Shown piece by piece: positions 42,298-51,032 of a DNA stretch of 64,000 nt. The stretch is taken from assembly GCA_030432695.1 (NCBI GenBank), contig JAUILN010000001.1, positions 744,001 through 808,000 on the forward strand, read 5' to 3'. The translations under genes and the position numbers were made by a program. How positions within the stretch are numbered: position 1 is the stretch's first letter; every line of letters starts with the position of its first letter. The notes under the pieces are model-generated. The model was given only the letters and a program-made list of their open reading frames with translations. It made no database searches and was not told the DNA's origin. The DNA is from a bacterium (lineage in GTDB: Bacteria > Planctomycetota > UBA1135 > UBA2386).

Positions 42298-43743
42298 TCA
42301 GCGGGCTCCCTTGCCGAACAGGATCACGCCGACGGTGCGCAGGATGATGTTGAGGTCGAAGAGGGGGGACATGTGCTTGACGTAGTACAGGTCGTAACGA
42401 AGCTTCTCGGCGGCGTCGGCGACCGAGGCACCGTAGGGGTAGTTGACCTGTGCCCAGCCGGTCAGGCCCGGCTTCACGGTGTGGCGGAGGGGGTAGTAGG
42501 GGATCTCCTGCTGGAGCTGTTCGACGAACACCGGGCGCTCGGGCCGCGGGCCGACGAACGACATCTTGCCGGCGAGCACGTTGACCATCTGCGGGATCTC
42601 GTCGATCCGGCTGACGCGCAGGAACCGGCCGATGCGGGTCACCCGGTCGTCCTTCTTCTGGGCCCACACCGCGCCGCCCGCCTCGGCGTCGGTGCGCATG
42701 CTGCGGAACTTGATCAGCCGGAAGGTCTGTCCGTCCTGCCCGACGCGTTCCTGGGTGAAGAAGATCGGGCCCTTGCTGTCGAGCTTGATCAGGAGCGCGG
42801 TGAGCAGGCAGATCGGCAACGCCAGCACCAGGCCGAGCAGCGAGACCACCACGTCGATGACCCGCTTGATCGCGCCGGCCACCGGGTGCTTGGCGAAGCC
42901 GTCGCCGAAGATCAGATAGGAGGGTCGCAGACTCTGCACCGCGACCTTTCCGGCGATGCGCTCGTACATCGCCTCCTTCTCCTCGATCACCAGGCCGGAC
43001 ATCTTGCAGTCCAGCAGCTCGGTCACGGGCAGGGTGCCGCGTCGTTCCTCCAGCGCGACCAGCACGCGTGCGACCCGGCGGCGTGCAGCCAGCTGCGGCA
43101 GCTCGTCGGCATGGCCGACCACCCGCTCGCCGGGCGGTGCCGCGGCGTCCTCCTCGGGATCGGGCTCGGGATCCTGGTCGGTGCGCACCAGGCCGACGCA
43201 CTCGTAGCCCGCGAACGAGTTCTCGCGCATCATCGTCGCGATGTAGCGGGCCTGTGGACCGGCGCCGAGGATCAGCACCCGTTCGCCGAAGTTCCAGCGG
43301 TAGAAGAACCAGTGGAAGGCGACCCGCCACAGGTAGATCAGCACGAAGCTGACAGCGAGCAGCAGGATGAGCTTCCAGTTCCAGCTGGCGTCGGCGACCG
43401 GGAATTCGAACGGTTCCGGCAGCACGAACACCGCGACTGCCAGCATCAGCAGCGAGTAGCCGGCGGCGTGCAGGAGGCGGTTGGTCAGCTCGGAGCGGTT
43501 CTGTGCGACCTTCCAGTCGTAGAGGTCGTTGTACGACAGCGAGACCTGGTAGAGGACCGCCAGCAGCACGCAGCGCGCCGCAAGCCACAGAGAGGCCGGG
43601 TCCCCCAACCCGAAGTCCACACCCTTCGGGTCGAGGATCGGGAGGGTGTTGCCGAGGAAGTGGGTGCCCGCGATCAGCAGGTTCTCCGACAGCAAGAGCA
43701 GGAACTTGCGCCGAGGGATGATCTGTTCGCGGAGCGTGGGCAT
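42298..43743 (-). CDS. Exopolysaccharide polyprenyl glycosylphosphotransferase (EpsB/WcaJ-like)
   Basis: 481 residues. Four N-terminal membrane helices and a CoA-binding-like Rossmann segment (RVLILGAGPQARYIATMMRE) are followed by a fifth hydrophobic stretch (VIDVVVSLLGLVLALPICLL) and the cytoplasmic catalytic domain: GPIFFTQERVGQDGQTFRLI, KFRSMRTDAE, GRFLRVSRIDEIPQMVNVL, MSFVGPRPE, VKPGLTGWAQVNYPYGAS. It moves a sugar-1-phosphate from a nucleotide sugar to undecaprenyl phosphate, starting a polysaccharide repeat. It resembles the EpsH/exosortase-associated transferases. The ATG at 43743 (MPTLREQII) is preferred to the open upstream frame. It precedes serA by two bases. Confidence 0.92.
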   Translation of the reverse strand: MPTLREQIIPRRKFLLLLSENLLIAGTHFLGNTLPILDPKGVDFGLGDPASLWLAARCVLLAVLYQVSLSYNDLYDWKVAQNRSELTNRLLHAAGYSLLMLAVAVFVLPEPFEFPVADASWNWKLILLLAVSFVLIYLWRVAFHWFFYRWNFGERVLILGAGPQARYIATMMRENSFAGYECVGLVRTDQDPEPDPEEDAAAPPGERVVGHADELPQLAARRRVARVLVALEERRGTLPVTELLDCKMSGLVIEEKEAMYERIAGKVAVQSLRPSYLIFGDGFAKHPVAGAIKRVIDVVVSLLGLVLALPICLLTALLIKLDSKGPIFFTQERVGQDGQTFRLIKFRSMRTDAEAGGAVWAQKKDDRVTRIGRFLRVSRIDEIPQMVNVLAGKMSFVGPRPERPVFVEQLQQEIPYYPLRHTVKPGLTGWAQVNYPYGASVADAAEKLRYDLYYVKHMSPLFDLNIILRTVGVILFGKGAR

Positions 43744-43861
43744 GCGGAAGGAGGGGTGCTCGGGCCCCTCGGGGCTCGGGAGACTCCCCGTCGGCGGACG
43801 AGATTTCCACCGATCGCAGAGGGAGTTCCGTTTGGGCGATCGGCAGGTCGGTGGGGTCGGC

Positions 43862-44233
43862 TCAAGGGGAGAACGGCGTGCCCTGGAACCAGCAGATTTC
43901 GGGTGGGGAACCGAGTCGGACCGCGACCACGTCGACCCGCAGCTCGCGGGGGCGTGGCGCGAGCACACCACCGAGGGCGCGCAGCGCCCGGTGTAGACGG
44001 TCTCGTTGCGCGGGCGTGACGGCCCGCTCCGGTGCGCTCATCCGGCTGCGGGTCTTGACCTCGACCGCGACGTAGAGCCGTCCTCGGCGGCAGAGCAGGT
44101 CGATCTCGCCGTAGCGGGTGCGGAGCCGGGACTCGACCAGCCGCAGGCCTCGGCTCCGGAGATGCTCCGCGGCGAGTCGCTCGCCCAGCCGGCCGCGGTC
44201 CTCGGGCGGGTCCGAGACGTCGATGCGGCTCAT
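43862..44233 (-). CDS. YraN/UPF0102 family endonuclease-like protein
   Basis: 123 residues from an ATG at 44233. It has the UPF0102 pattern: GERLAAEHLRSRGLRLVESR, RYGEIDLLCRRGRLYVAVEV followed by KTR, with the nuclease-type E-I-D and EVK residues. The family has a PD-(D/E)XK-like fold with no firmly known role, and is often encoded near translation or division genes. It lies between the YajC gene (58 bp upstream) and the sugar transferase (118 bp downstream) on the minus strand. An upstream extension to 44314 overlaps the YajC gene and is unlikely. Confidence 0.85.
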   Translation of the reverse strand: MSRIDVSDPPEDRGRLGERLAAEHLRSRGLRLVESRLRTRYGEIDLLCRRGRLYVAVEVKTRSRMSAPERAVTPAQRDRLHRALRALGGVLAPRPRELRVDVVAVRLGSPPEICWFQGTPFSP

Positions 44234-44291
44234 CGGGCGCGCCTCGATGCGGCTCCGCCCGGTCGCCGGTGCTGCGGTCCGAGGCCGCAGA

Positions 44292-44828
44292 TCAGCTCTT
44301 CGCGGGCGTACCACCGCCCGCCGCGTCCACCTCGTCGCCGACCCGTGCGATCGCCGCGCGGTCGAAGGTCAGCCGCACGTCGCTGTCGACGCGGAGTGTG
44401 ACCGTGTGCTCGCTCATCGAGTCGACGACCCCGTGGATCCCGGCGCTGGTCACCGCCTTGTCGCCCTTCTTCAGGGCGGAGCGCATCTCGCGGAGCTTCT
44501 TCTCCTGCTTCTGCTGGGGCCGCAGCATCATGAAGTAGATCACGCCGACGAACAGCAGGACGAAGATCAGGCTCTGCTGGTCGAAGCAGCCCTGCGGCAC
44601 GCCACCGCCGTTCGGCGTGTTCGGCTTGTTGGGGTCGCCCTGTTGGTCGAGGGTGCCCGCGCCACTCCGACCCCGGCTCACGGTCTCCGCGGCGTTCGGA
44701 TCCGCACCCTGGGGTGCCGCATCGCCGGGGTCCTGACAGAGCAGCAGCGGGTGGGTCGCTGTCGCCGCCGCGAGGGCGGCCGGTGCGCGGGAGTCGTTGC
44801 GAAGTACGAGGTGGGGCGTCAGGATCAT
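44292..44828 (-). CDS. yajC: YajC, Sec translocase accessory subunit
   Basis: 178 residues, longer than the usual 100-110 because of a Pro/Gly/Ala-rich N-terminal extension (about 1-80). The core is standard: one membrane helix (LIFVLLFVGVIYFMML), the RPQQKQEKKLREMRSALKKG signature and the beta-rich tail (DKAVTSAGIHGVVDSMSEHT). YajC binds SecDF-YidC and helps protein export at the cytoplasmic membrane. SecD/SecF genes are not adjacent. The extension could be partly a signal-like N-terminus (LAAATATHPLLLCQ). It is divergent from mnmA across 152 bp. Confidence 0.88.
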   Translation of the reverse strand: MILTPHLVLRNDSRAPAALAAATATHPLLLCQDPGDAAPQGADPNAAETVSRGRSGAGTLDQQGDPNKPNTPNGGGVPQGCFDQQSLIFVLLFVGVIYFMMLRPQQKQEKKLREMRSALKKGDKAVTSAGIHGVVDSMSEHTVTLRVDSDVRLTFDRAAIARVGDEVDAAGGGTPAKS

Positions 44829-44980
44829 GGCGCTGGGCGCGTTCGGGAACCGCGGACGGCCTTGTCGCGGCCGGGAAACGGGCCGAGCAGTATAGAGACG
44901 CGGTCCGCGGTTCCCAGGACGGGGCGCGGAGGCGTCGTCCGTCTTCTTCCTCGGAACCGCCGTCCGGTCCGATCCCAGCG

Positions 44981-46054
44981 ATGTCCGAAGTCACAGCCAA
45001 TCGGGTCCTCGTCGCCCTCTCCGGGGGCGTCGACAGCAGCGCCGCGGCGGTGCTGCTGCTCGAGCAGGGGTATGACGTCGTCGGGGTCTTCATGCGCAAT
45101 GGGGTCTCCGGAGCGACGCGGGGGCCCGCCGCCGAGAAGTCGTGCTGTTCGGCATCGGACGCTCGCGATGCCGAAGCGGTCGCCGGACGGCTGGGGATCC
45201 CCTTCTATGCCGTCGACTACGCGGCCGAGTTCGGCCGGATCGTCGATCACTTCGCCGCCGAGTACCGCAGGGGTCGCACTCCGAACCCCTGTGTCCTGTG
45301 CAACTCGCAGCTGAAGTTCGGCCATCTTTTCGAGGTCGCGCAGGCGGTCGGGGCCAGCCACGTCGCGACCGGGCACTACGCACGTGCTGCCGGGGGCCGG
45401 CTGCTGCGGGCCGTCGACGAGCGCAAGGACCAGACCTACTACCTGTTCGGCATCGACCGGGAGTGCCTGCCGCGGGCGTTGTTCCCGCTCGGTGGACTGA
45501 CCAAGGCCGAGGTCCGCGACGTCGCGCGGCGCGCGGGGCTGCGGACCGCCGAGAAGGCCGAGTCGATGGAGATCTGCTTCGTGACCTCGGGCGACTACCG
45601 CGACGTGGTACGCGCCCGCGGCGGGGTGGGGCGCCCTGGGCGCTTCCTCGACGTCGAGGGCCGTGACCTCGGCCCGCATGGCGGCGTCGGCCTGTTCACC
45701 GTCGGCCAGCGGCGGGGGCTGCCGCCGTTGGGAGTCCCGCACTACGTCCGGTCGATCGACCCCGAGCGTGGCGACGTGGTGCTCTGCGAAGCCGGGGGGC
45801 TGGCCGACCGGCGGGCGACGGTCCGTTCGGTCCACTGGTTGGTCGACCCGCCCGGGGAGGATCTCGAGGTGCAGGTGCGGATCCGGGCGCGGAGCGAGCC
45901 GGCCCCGGCGCGGCTGCTCCTCGACCGAGCTGGCACGGACGGGGCCGAGACCGTCGAAGTCGAGTTCTCGGAGCCGGTTCGGGCGGTGACCCCGGGCCAG
46001 GCCGCGGTCTTCTACCAGGGCGATCTGGTGCTGGGTGGCGGTTGGCTCGACTGA
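44981..46054 (+). CDS. mnmA: tRNA-specific 2-thiouridylase MnmA
   Basis: 357 residues, the usual length. The PP-loop ATP-binding motif SGGVDSS is at 14-20, the catalytic Cys pair is in PNPCVLCN and in MEICFV, and the KDQTYYLFG and GQRRGL signatures are present. It makes the 2-thio group at U34 of tRNA for Lys, Glu and Gln. The ATG gives the normal short MnmA N-terminus (MSEVTANRVLVALSGG); the longer open frame overlaps the divergent yajC gene. A stand-alone gene, 185 bp before the HU gene. Confidence 0.95.
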   Translation: MSEVTANRVLVALSGGVDSSAAAVLLLEQGYDVVGVFMRNGVSGATRGPAAEKSCCSASDARDAEAVAGRLGIPFYAVDYAAEFGRIVDHFAAEYRRGRTPNPCVLCNSQLKFGHLFEVAQAVGASHVATGHYARAAGGRLLRAVDERKDQTYYLFGIDRECLPRALFPLGGLTKAEVRDVARRAGLRTAEKAESMEICFVTSGDYRDVVRARGGVGRPGRFLDVEGRDLGPHGGVGLFTVGQRRGLPPLGVPHYVRSIDPERGDVVLCEAGGLADRRATVRSVHWLVDPPGEDLEVQVRIRARSEPAPARLLLDRAGTDGAETVEVEFSEPVRAVTPGQAAVFYQGDLVLGGGWLD

Positions 46055-46239
46055 TCGGCCCCGGGCAGAAAGGCCATCGAGCGATCGTCGGCCGGGGAGC
46101 CGTGGGCTATCGTGCCCCTCCCGGCGGTGGTCAGCGGCCGGGCGATTCACCACTGGGAACGGTCCCGGCGGGTGATCTGGTCCGCGCATCGGCTCGCGCC
46201 CCGCGGACCGACCGGCGGCAGCCCCAGCAACGAGGAATC

Positions 46240-46539
46240 ATGAACAAGGCGGAACTGATCGAGGAGGTGCAGCGGGAACTCGGAGCCGACTGCTCCAAGG
46301 CCCACGCGGAGCGGGTGGTCAACGCGGTCCTCGCCGGCATCGGCAAGGGGCTGCAGGACGACCGCATCGTCCAGCTGGTCGGCTTCGGCACCCTCGAGGT
46401 GAAGGACCGCGCCGCGCGCGAGGGGCGGAACCCGCGCACCAAGGAGCCGATCCTGATCCCGGCGCAGCGCAGTGTGCGCTTCAAGGCGGGCGCGCGGCTC
46501 AAGGAGCAGGTCGGCACTCCGGCCGACGCCGGCAGCTGA
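46240..46539 (+). CDS. HU/IHF-family DNA-binding protein
   Basis: 99 residues with ATG after GAGGA. The fold is standard: the dimerisation helices MNKAELIEEVQRELGADCSK and RVVNAVLAGIGKGLQDDRIV, then VQLVGFGTLEVKDRAAREGR and the beta-arm with NPRTKEPILIPAQRSVRFKA, including the conserved Pro of the intercalating tip. It bends and compacts DNA. HU alpha/beta versus IHF cannot be decided. Confidence 0.93.
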   Translation: MNKAELIEEVQRELGADCSKAHAERVVNAVLAGIGKGLQDDRIVQLVGFGTLEVKDRAAREGRNPRTKEPILIPAQRSVRFKAGARLKEQVGTPADAGS

Positions 46540-46567
46540 CGCCAGGGGCGCGACGCATGTGTCGACC

Positions 46568-46597
46568 TCCCGGTGAGGCAGATTCTGCCGCCCGGGA
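46568..46597 (+). terminator. Candidate terminator hairpin after the HU gene
   Basis: TCCCGG (46568-46573) pairs with CCGGGA (46592-46597), and inside it GGCAG (46577-46581) pairs with CTGCC (46585-46589) around ATT. No U-run follows, so it may act as a pausing or 3'-end-protecting stem. Confidence 0.4.
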
Positions 46598-46675
46598 CTC
46601 AAGGTCCGAAGACATCGGGTCGATTGGACGGGCATGGCGCGGGACTTCGCGCCACCCCCGAGGAGTCGATACCCG

Positions 46676-47524
46676 ATGCGCAGCTTCGTTGCAGATCGTC
46701 TTGCCTTCGCCGGCCTCCTGGCCGCCGGCCTGGCCCTGACCGGTTGCCAGTCGGTGACCACCACCAAGGACCAGGGCGTGGAGTACGCCGAGGCCAACGA
46801 GGTGATGGCGGCCGAGATCCAAGAGCGGATCGCCGAGATCCCCTACCAGCAGCGCGACGAGCTGCTGGACAACCTGTTCTGGCTGCGCCAGCGCGGGGAG
46901 GAGGCGATCCCGTTCCTGCTCGACGGGCTGCACGACCAGAATCCGAAGGTCCGCTCGAACAGCTCGTGGGTGCTCGGCCAGATCCATGACCGGCGAACCA
47001 TCCCGGACCTCGTGCCGCTCATGAAGGACGAGCACGAGAGCGTTCGTCTGGAAGCCGCGCGGAGCCTGGTGGCGATGGGCGACCTGTCGGCCAGCCCGAT
47101 GCTGATCGAGGGCCTCGACTCCGACAAGGTGCAGGTGCGCTACCTGTGCCACGAAGCACTGCGCCGCTCGACGCTGCAGGACTTCGACTACGATCACCTC
47201 GGCAGCGACCCGGTGGCCCGCAGCCAGTCGGTCTACCGCTGGCGCGAGTGGTGGTCGGAGACCTCCGGTGACCAGTTCTTCGCGGCGAGCTACGCCCAGG
47301 AGAAGGGGCTGGAGACCGGCGAAGGCACCGAGATCCTCGGCCCGGGTGTCGGTCAGCCCGCGACCCCGGGTGTCGAGACCGCGCCGCCTTGGGAGAACGA
47401 GACGATGCCGGGCAGCACGCCGGCCGGCTCGGCCGCGCCGATCGGCTCGGGCACCGTCGAGGGCACCACGGGCGGCGGCGAGCAGGGGACCGACAGCATC
47501 CCGACCGGTTCGTCCGGCAACTGA
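46676..47524 (+). CDS. HEAT-repeat lipoprotein
   Basis: 282 residues. The ATG follows AGGAG and starts a lipoprotein signal (LAFAGLLAAGLALTGC). Residues of about 50-160 are helical HEAT-like repeats: GEEAIPFLLDGLHDQNPKVR, SNSSWVLGQIHDRRTIPDLV, VPLMKDEHESVRLEAARSLV. After a helical segment (about 180-205) the last 75 residues are a Gly/Pro/Ser/Thr tail. It is probably a surface or periplasmic scaffold protein of unknown partner. It sits between HU and a prepilin gene on the same strand. Confidence 0.8.
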   Translation: MRSFVADRLAFAGLLAAGLALTGCQSVTTTKDQGVEYAEANEVMAAEIQERIAEIPYQQRDELLDNLFWLRQRGEEAIPFLLDGLHDQNPKVRSNSSWVLGQIHDRRTIPDLVPLMKDEHESVRLEAARSLVAMGDLSASPMLIEGLDSDKVQVRYLCHEALRRSTLQDFDYDHLGSDPVARSQSVYRWREWWSETSGDQFFAASYAQEKGLETGEGTEILGPGVGQPATPGVETAPPWENETMPGSTPAGSAAPIGSGTVEGTTGGGEQGTDSIPTGSSGN

Positions 47525-47682
47525 GCGCCGAGCGCCTTCGCCGCCTCGCTGCGTCCGGCCGATCGGCAGGACGCGCGGCGGCCCGCTGCGAGCTGTCCCC
47601 CAGTAGGTGCGCTCCGGCCGACGTCGTGTAAACTCGGGGTTCAGCCCCTCACGACCCGGACGACCCCTCCCGGAGCACACGC

Positions 47683-48327
47683 ATGCAGAGAATCCACCGC
47701 GCTGCCGGTTTCACCCTGATCGAACTCCTCGTGGTGATCGGGATCCTGTCCCTGCTGATCGCCGCGCTCGCGCCGGCGGTGTTCAGTTCTGCCGGTGCCG
47801 CCGACCGCTTCGCCGACCGCGCCAACCTGAGCTGGCACTACACGGTCTACACGGATTACTACAACACCTACAAGCGCACGCTGCCGCGCAACACGGGTGC
47901 GAAGTTCATCATCGACCCGTGGATCCGCAAGCGCGTGCAGCGCACCCAGGAGAATTTCGAGCGCTACTGGACGCCCGGCCTGCCGGACCCGCGCAAGGAG
48001 GAACTCCTGCAGATGGATCTCGAGACCATCTGGACGTCGCCCGACGAGATCACGTCGATCGACACCCAGTACGCGGGGCCCAGCGCCGACCTGAAGCGTC
48101 AGCGCCTCTACGGCGACGGCACGCTGCCGCTGATGGCGAACGACAACGAGTTCGCGCCGGCGTTCACCGACCACACGATCAACGTCCTGATGGGTGGCGG
48201 CGCGGTGAAGGAGCTGGTCCTCGATCCCGACCTGATCGAATTCGGGTTCAACGGCACGCCGGAGGAGGGCGCGTTCCCGGTCGGTCCCGAGTCGCCGCAC
48301 CCCCTGCTGCAGCAACTCGAGAAGTGA
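47683..48327 (+). CDS. Type IV pilin-like pseudopilin
   Basis: 214 residues. The prepilin peptidase site and N-terminal helix are textbook: MQRIHRAAG then FTLIELLVVIGILSLLIAAL, with Glu at +5 after the cleaved Gly. The soluble part is polar with Trp and Tyr-rich stretches (LSWHYTVYTDYYNTYKRTLP) and no obvious pilin family domain. It could be a minor pseudopilin of a type II secretion system or a pilus; no other secretion genes are in the window. Planctomycetes carry many stray prepilins of this kind. Confidence 0.85.
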   Translation: MQRIHRAAGFTLIELLVVIGILSLLIAALAPAVFSSAGAADRFADRANLSWHYTVYTDYYNTYKRTLPRNTGAKFIIDPWIRKRVQRTQENFERYWTPGLPDPRKEELLQMDLETIWTSPDEITSIDTQYAGPSADLKRQRLYGDGTLPLMANDNEFAPAFTDHTINVLMGGGAVKELVLDPDLIEFGFNGTPEEGAFPVGPESPHPLLQQLEK

Positions 48328-48355
48328 GCGCGCGGGGCTGATTCGGGCCGCGCGC
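48328..48355 (+). terminator. Candidate terminator after the prepilin gene
   Basis: GCGCGCGG (48328-48335) and CCGCGCGC (48348-48355) form a perfect 8-bp stem around a 12-base loop, starting at the base after the prepilin stop. It lacks a T-run. Confidence 0.45.
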
Positions 48356-48417
48356 GCGGTCGCAGGAGCCGGGAGTCATTCCCTCCAGGGCGTCGGGGAG
48401 CTAACCTCTCCGCCCCG

Positions 48418-49857
48418 ATGTCCCGGACTCCCCGCTACTTCCTGCAGTCGTACGGCTGCCAGATGAACAAGCTCGACTCGGAGCTGGTCGAGAGCCGTCT
48501 GGTGGCATCCGGCTACGAGCGCGCCGGCTCCGAGCAAGACGCCGACGTGGTCCTGCTCAACACCTGCTCGGTGCGGCAGCACGCCGAAGACCGGGTCTGG
48601 AGCCGGCTGGGCGTGCTGCGCCAGGAGAAGCGGCAACGGCCCGAGCTGGTGGTCGGGGTGCTCGGCTGTATGGCGCAGGAGCACCGCCGCTACCTGCAGG
48701 CGCGGATGCCGCACGTCGATCTGGTCGTGGGGCCGTCAGCATTCGGCGACATCGACCAGCAGGTCGAGCGGGCCCGCAGCGAGGCCGCGGCGCGGCGGGT
48801 CGCCCACGAGGAGGCGGTGCAGAAGGATCCCCGCGCGACACCCGGCGGTGCCGGCATCGTCACCGTCGACCACGGCGTTTCGGGCGACACGATCCATCGT
48901 GACGTCCGGGTCAGGCCGCACCGGAGCCAGGCCTACGTCTCGGTGATGCGTGGCTGCAACATGCCCTGCGCCTACTGCATCGTGCCGACCACCCGCGGTG
49001 CCGAGATCAGCCGGCCGATCGCGCAGATCGTCGAGGAGGCGCAGCGTCTGTGCGACGACGGGGTCACCGAGATCACCCTGCTCGGCCAGACCGTCAACGC
49101 CTACGGCCGGGATCTCGGCCGCGACGTGACGCTCGCGCGCCTGCTCCGCGCCCTGCACGAGATCCCGAGCCTGCGACGCCTGGCGTTCATCACCTCGCAC
49201 CCCAACTTCCTGAACCGGGAGCTGGTCGACGCGCTGGCCGGACTCGACAAGGTGTCGCGCTTCCTGCACCTGCCGGCGCAGTCGGGGAGCAACCGGGTGC
49301 TGAAGGCGATGCGCCGCGGTTACACGTTCGAGCGCTACGTGGCGCGCATCGAACTGCTGCGCGAGGCGGCGCCGGATTATGAGCTGCACTCCGACTGGAT
49401 CGTCGGCTTTCCCGGCGAGACCGAGGAGGACTTCGCCAAGACCATCGAGCTGATGGAGGCGGTGCGGTTCGCGCAGAGCTACGTGTTCAAGTACTCGCCG
49501 CGGCCTGGGACTCTGGCCGCCGAGCAGGGGGTCGACGACGTGCCGGACGACGTGAAGGCGGAGCGCAACCGGATCCTGCTCGAGGTGCAGGAGCGGCACA
49601 CCGCCGAGAAGAACCAGGCGCTCGTGGGCCAGGTCGAGGAGGTGTTGGTGGAAGGGCCGAGCAAGGTCGAGGGTCGCTACAGCGGCCGGACCCGCCAGCA
49701 CCGCATCGTCCACTTCGCGGCCGACGACCCGGCGCTCATCGGTCGCTACGTGCCGGTGCGCATCGACGAGGCGCTCGGCCATTCGCTGGTCGGTGTGCGG
49801 CTGGCTGAGAACGCAGCCGAAGACGGTGCTCGGGCGCGGACCGAGGTGCGGGCATGA
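48418..49857 (+). CDS. miaB: tRNA 2-methylthio-N6-isopentenyladenosine synthase MiaB
   Basis: 479 residues. The N-terminal UPF0004 domain has three Cys for the auxiliary cluster (YGCQMN, LLNTCSVR, LGCMAQ), the radical-SAM cluster is C180-C184-C187 (RGCNMPCAYC), and a C-terminal TRAM domain starts near residue 385 (LVGQVEEVLVEGPSKVEG). Motif IVPTTRGAEISRP is close to MiaB's IVPYTRGxExSRP. It adds the methylthio group to i6A37 of tRNA. The stop overlaps the ribD start (ATGA at 49854-49857). Confidence 0.95.
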   Translation: MSRTPRYFLQSYGCQMNKLDSELVESRLVASGYERAGSEQDADVVLLNTCSVRQHAEDRVWSRLGVLRQEKRQRPELVVGVLGCMAQEHRRYLQARMPHVDLVVGPSAFGDIDQQVERARSEAAARRVAHEEAVQKDPRATPGGAGIVTVDHGVSGDTIHRDVRVRPHRSQAYVSVMRGCNMPCAYCIVPTTRGAEISRPIAQIVEEAQRLCDDGVTEITLLGQTVNAYGRDLGRDVTLARLLRALHEIPSLRRLAFITSHPNFLNRELVDALAGLDKVSRFLHLPAQSGSNRVLKAMRRGYTFERYVARIELLREAAPDYELHSDWIVGFPGETEEDFAKTIELMEAVRFAQSYVFKYSPRPGTLAAEQGVDDVPDDVKAERNRILLEVQERHTAEKNQALVGQVEEVLVEGPSKVEGRYSGRTRQHRIVHFAADDPALIGRYVPVRIDEALGHSLVGVRLAENAAEDGARARTEVRA

Positions 49858-50981
49858 CCGACTCCCTGGAAGCGCGGATGCGCGAAGCGGTCGATCTCGC
49901 CGAGCGCGGCCGCGGCAAGGTCGAGCCGAACCCGCGGGTCGGCGCGGTCGCCTTGGCCGAGGGTCGGGTGGTCGGCCGCGGCTGGCACCGTGAGTGGGGC
50001 GGACCGCACGCCGAGGTCGAGGCCCTGAGCGATGCGCGACACGGTGGCGCCGAGCCGGACACGATGGTGGTGACCCTCGAGCCGTGCAGCACCGCGAAGG
50101 GGGCGAGCGGCAAGAAGACCCCGCCCTGCACCGAGGCGTTGGTGGCTGCCGGGATCAAGCGGGTCGTCGTCGGTGCGACCGATCCCGATCCGCGGCACCG
50201 CGGCCAGGGCATCGCCGCGCTCGAAGAGGCCGGCATCGAAGTGGTCGACGGCATCGAGTCCGACGCCTGCCAGCGGATCCTCGCGCCGTTCCGGCGTTGG
50301 CTCGGTCTCGACCGGCCGTGGACCATCGCCAAGTATGCGATGACCCTGGACGGCAAGACCGCTGCGCCGACCGGCGAGTCGCGCTGGATCTCGGGGCCGG
50401 AGTCGCGCCGCGAAGTGCATCGCCTGCGGTCGCGCTGCGACGCGGTGGTGGTCGGCTACCGCACGGCGCGGACCGACGACCCGGAGCTGACCGTCCGCCA
50501 CGTCGAGGGGCCCCAGCCTCTGCGGGTGGTCGTCGACCCGTGGGCGGAGCTGGAGGAGCGCAGCAAGTTGGTCGCAACCGCCCGCGTGCACCCGGTGTTG
50601 GTGCTTGCCAATGAGAACGCCGATGCGGTGCGGGTCGAGCGGCTGCGGGAATTCGGGGTCGAGGTTCTGCCGGTGAAGCCGGCCGAGAAGGGGCGGCGTC
50701 TACATCTGCTGGAGGCGTGGCGGACGCTGCGTGAGGAGCGCGGCGTGCGCAGGGTCCTGGTCGAAGGCGGTGGCGGCTTGTTGTCGCAGCTGCTCGGGTG
50801 GGACTGCGTCGACCAGCTGCAGGCCTACGTCGCCCCGAAGATGATCGGGGGCCGGTTCGCGCCGACGCCGGTCGGTGGCGCGGGGCGGCCGTTCATGGCC
50901 CAGGCGTGGAACTTCGGCGACCTGTCGGCGCGGAGCTGCGGGGAGGACGTGGTCCTCGAGGCGTTCCGGTCCGAGGGCTGA
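49854..50981 (+). CDS. ribD: Bifunctional riboflavin deaminase/reductase RibD
   Basis: 375 residues. The deaminase part has HAEVEAL (H52, E54) and the zinc Cys pair C78 and C92 in LEPCSTAKGASGKKTPPC; the loop between the Cys is longer than the usual PCxHxGRTPPC. The reductase part begins near residue 160 (WTIAKYAMTLDGKTAAPTGE, SRWISGPESR) and includes RVLVEGGGGLLSQLL. It carries out the second and third steps of riboflavin synthesis. The gene overlaps miaB by four bases and is followed by a strong hairpin. No other rib genes are nearby. Confidence 0.95.
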   Translation: MTDSLEARMREAVDLAERGRGKVEPNPRVGAVALAEGRVVGRGWHREWGGPHAEVEALSDARHGGAEPDTMVVTLEPCSTAKGASGKKTPPCTEALVAAGIKRVVVGATDPDPRHRGQGIAALEEAGIEVVDGIESDACQRILAPFRRWLGLDRPWTIAKYAMTLDGKTAAPTGESRWISGPESRREVHRLRSRCDAVVVGYRTARTDDPELTVRHVEGPQPLRVVVDPWAELEERSKLVATARVHPVLVLANENADAVRVERLREFGVEVLPVKPAEKGRRLHLLEAWRTLREERGVRRVLVEGGGGLLSQLLGWDCVDQLQAYVAPKMIGGRFAPTPVGGAGRPFMAQAWNFGDLSARSCGEDVVLEAFRSEG

Positions 50982-50983
50982 TC

Positions 50984-51032
50984 GACCCCTCCCGAGAATC
51001 TGCGCGCCCAGCGCTGGTTTTCGGGAGGGGTC
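50984..51032 (+). terminator. Strong hairpin after ribD
   Basis: GACCCCTCCCGA (50984-50995) and TCGGGAGGGGTC (51021-51032) form a perfect 12-bp stem with a 25-base loop, starting two bases after the ribD stop. The bases at the loop edges (GAAT and TTTT) can extend the stem. A T-run after it is missing. Confidence 0.6.
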
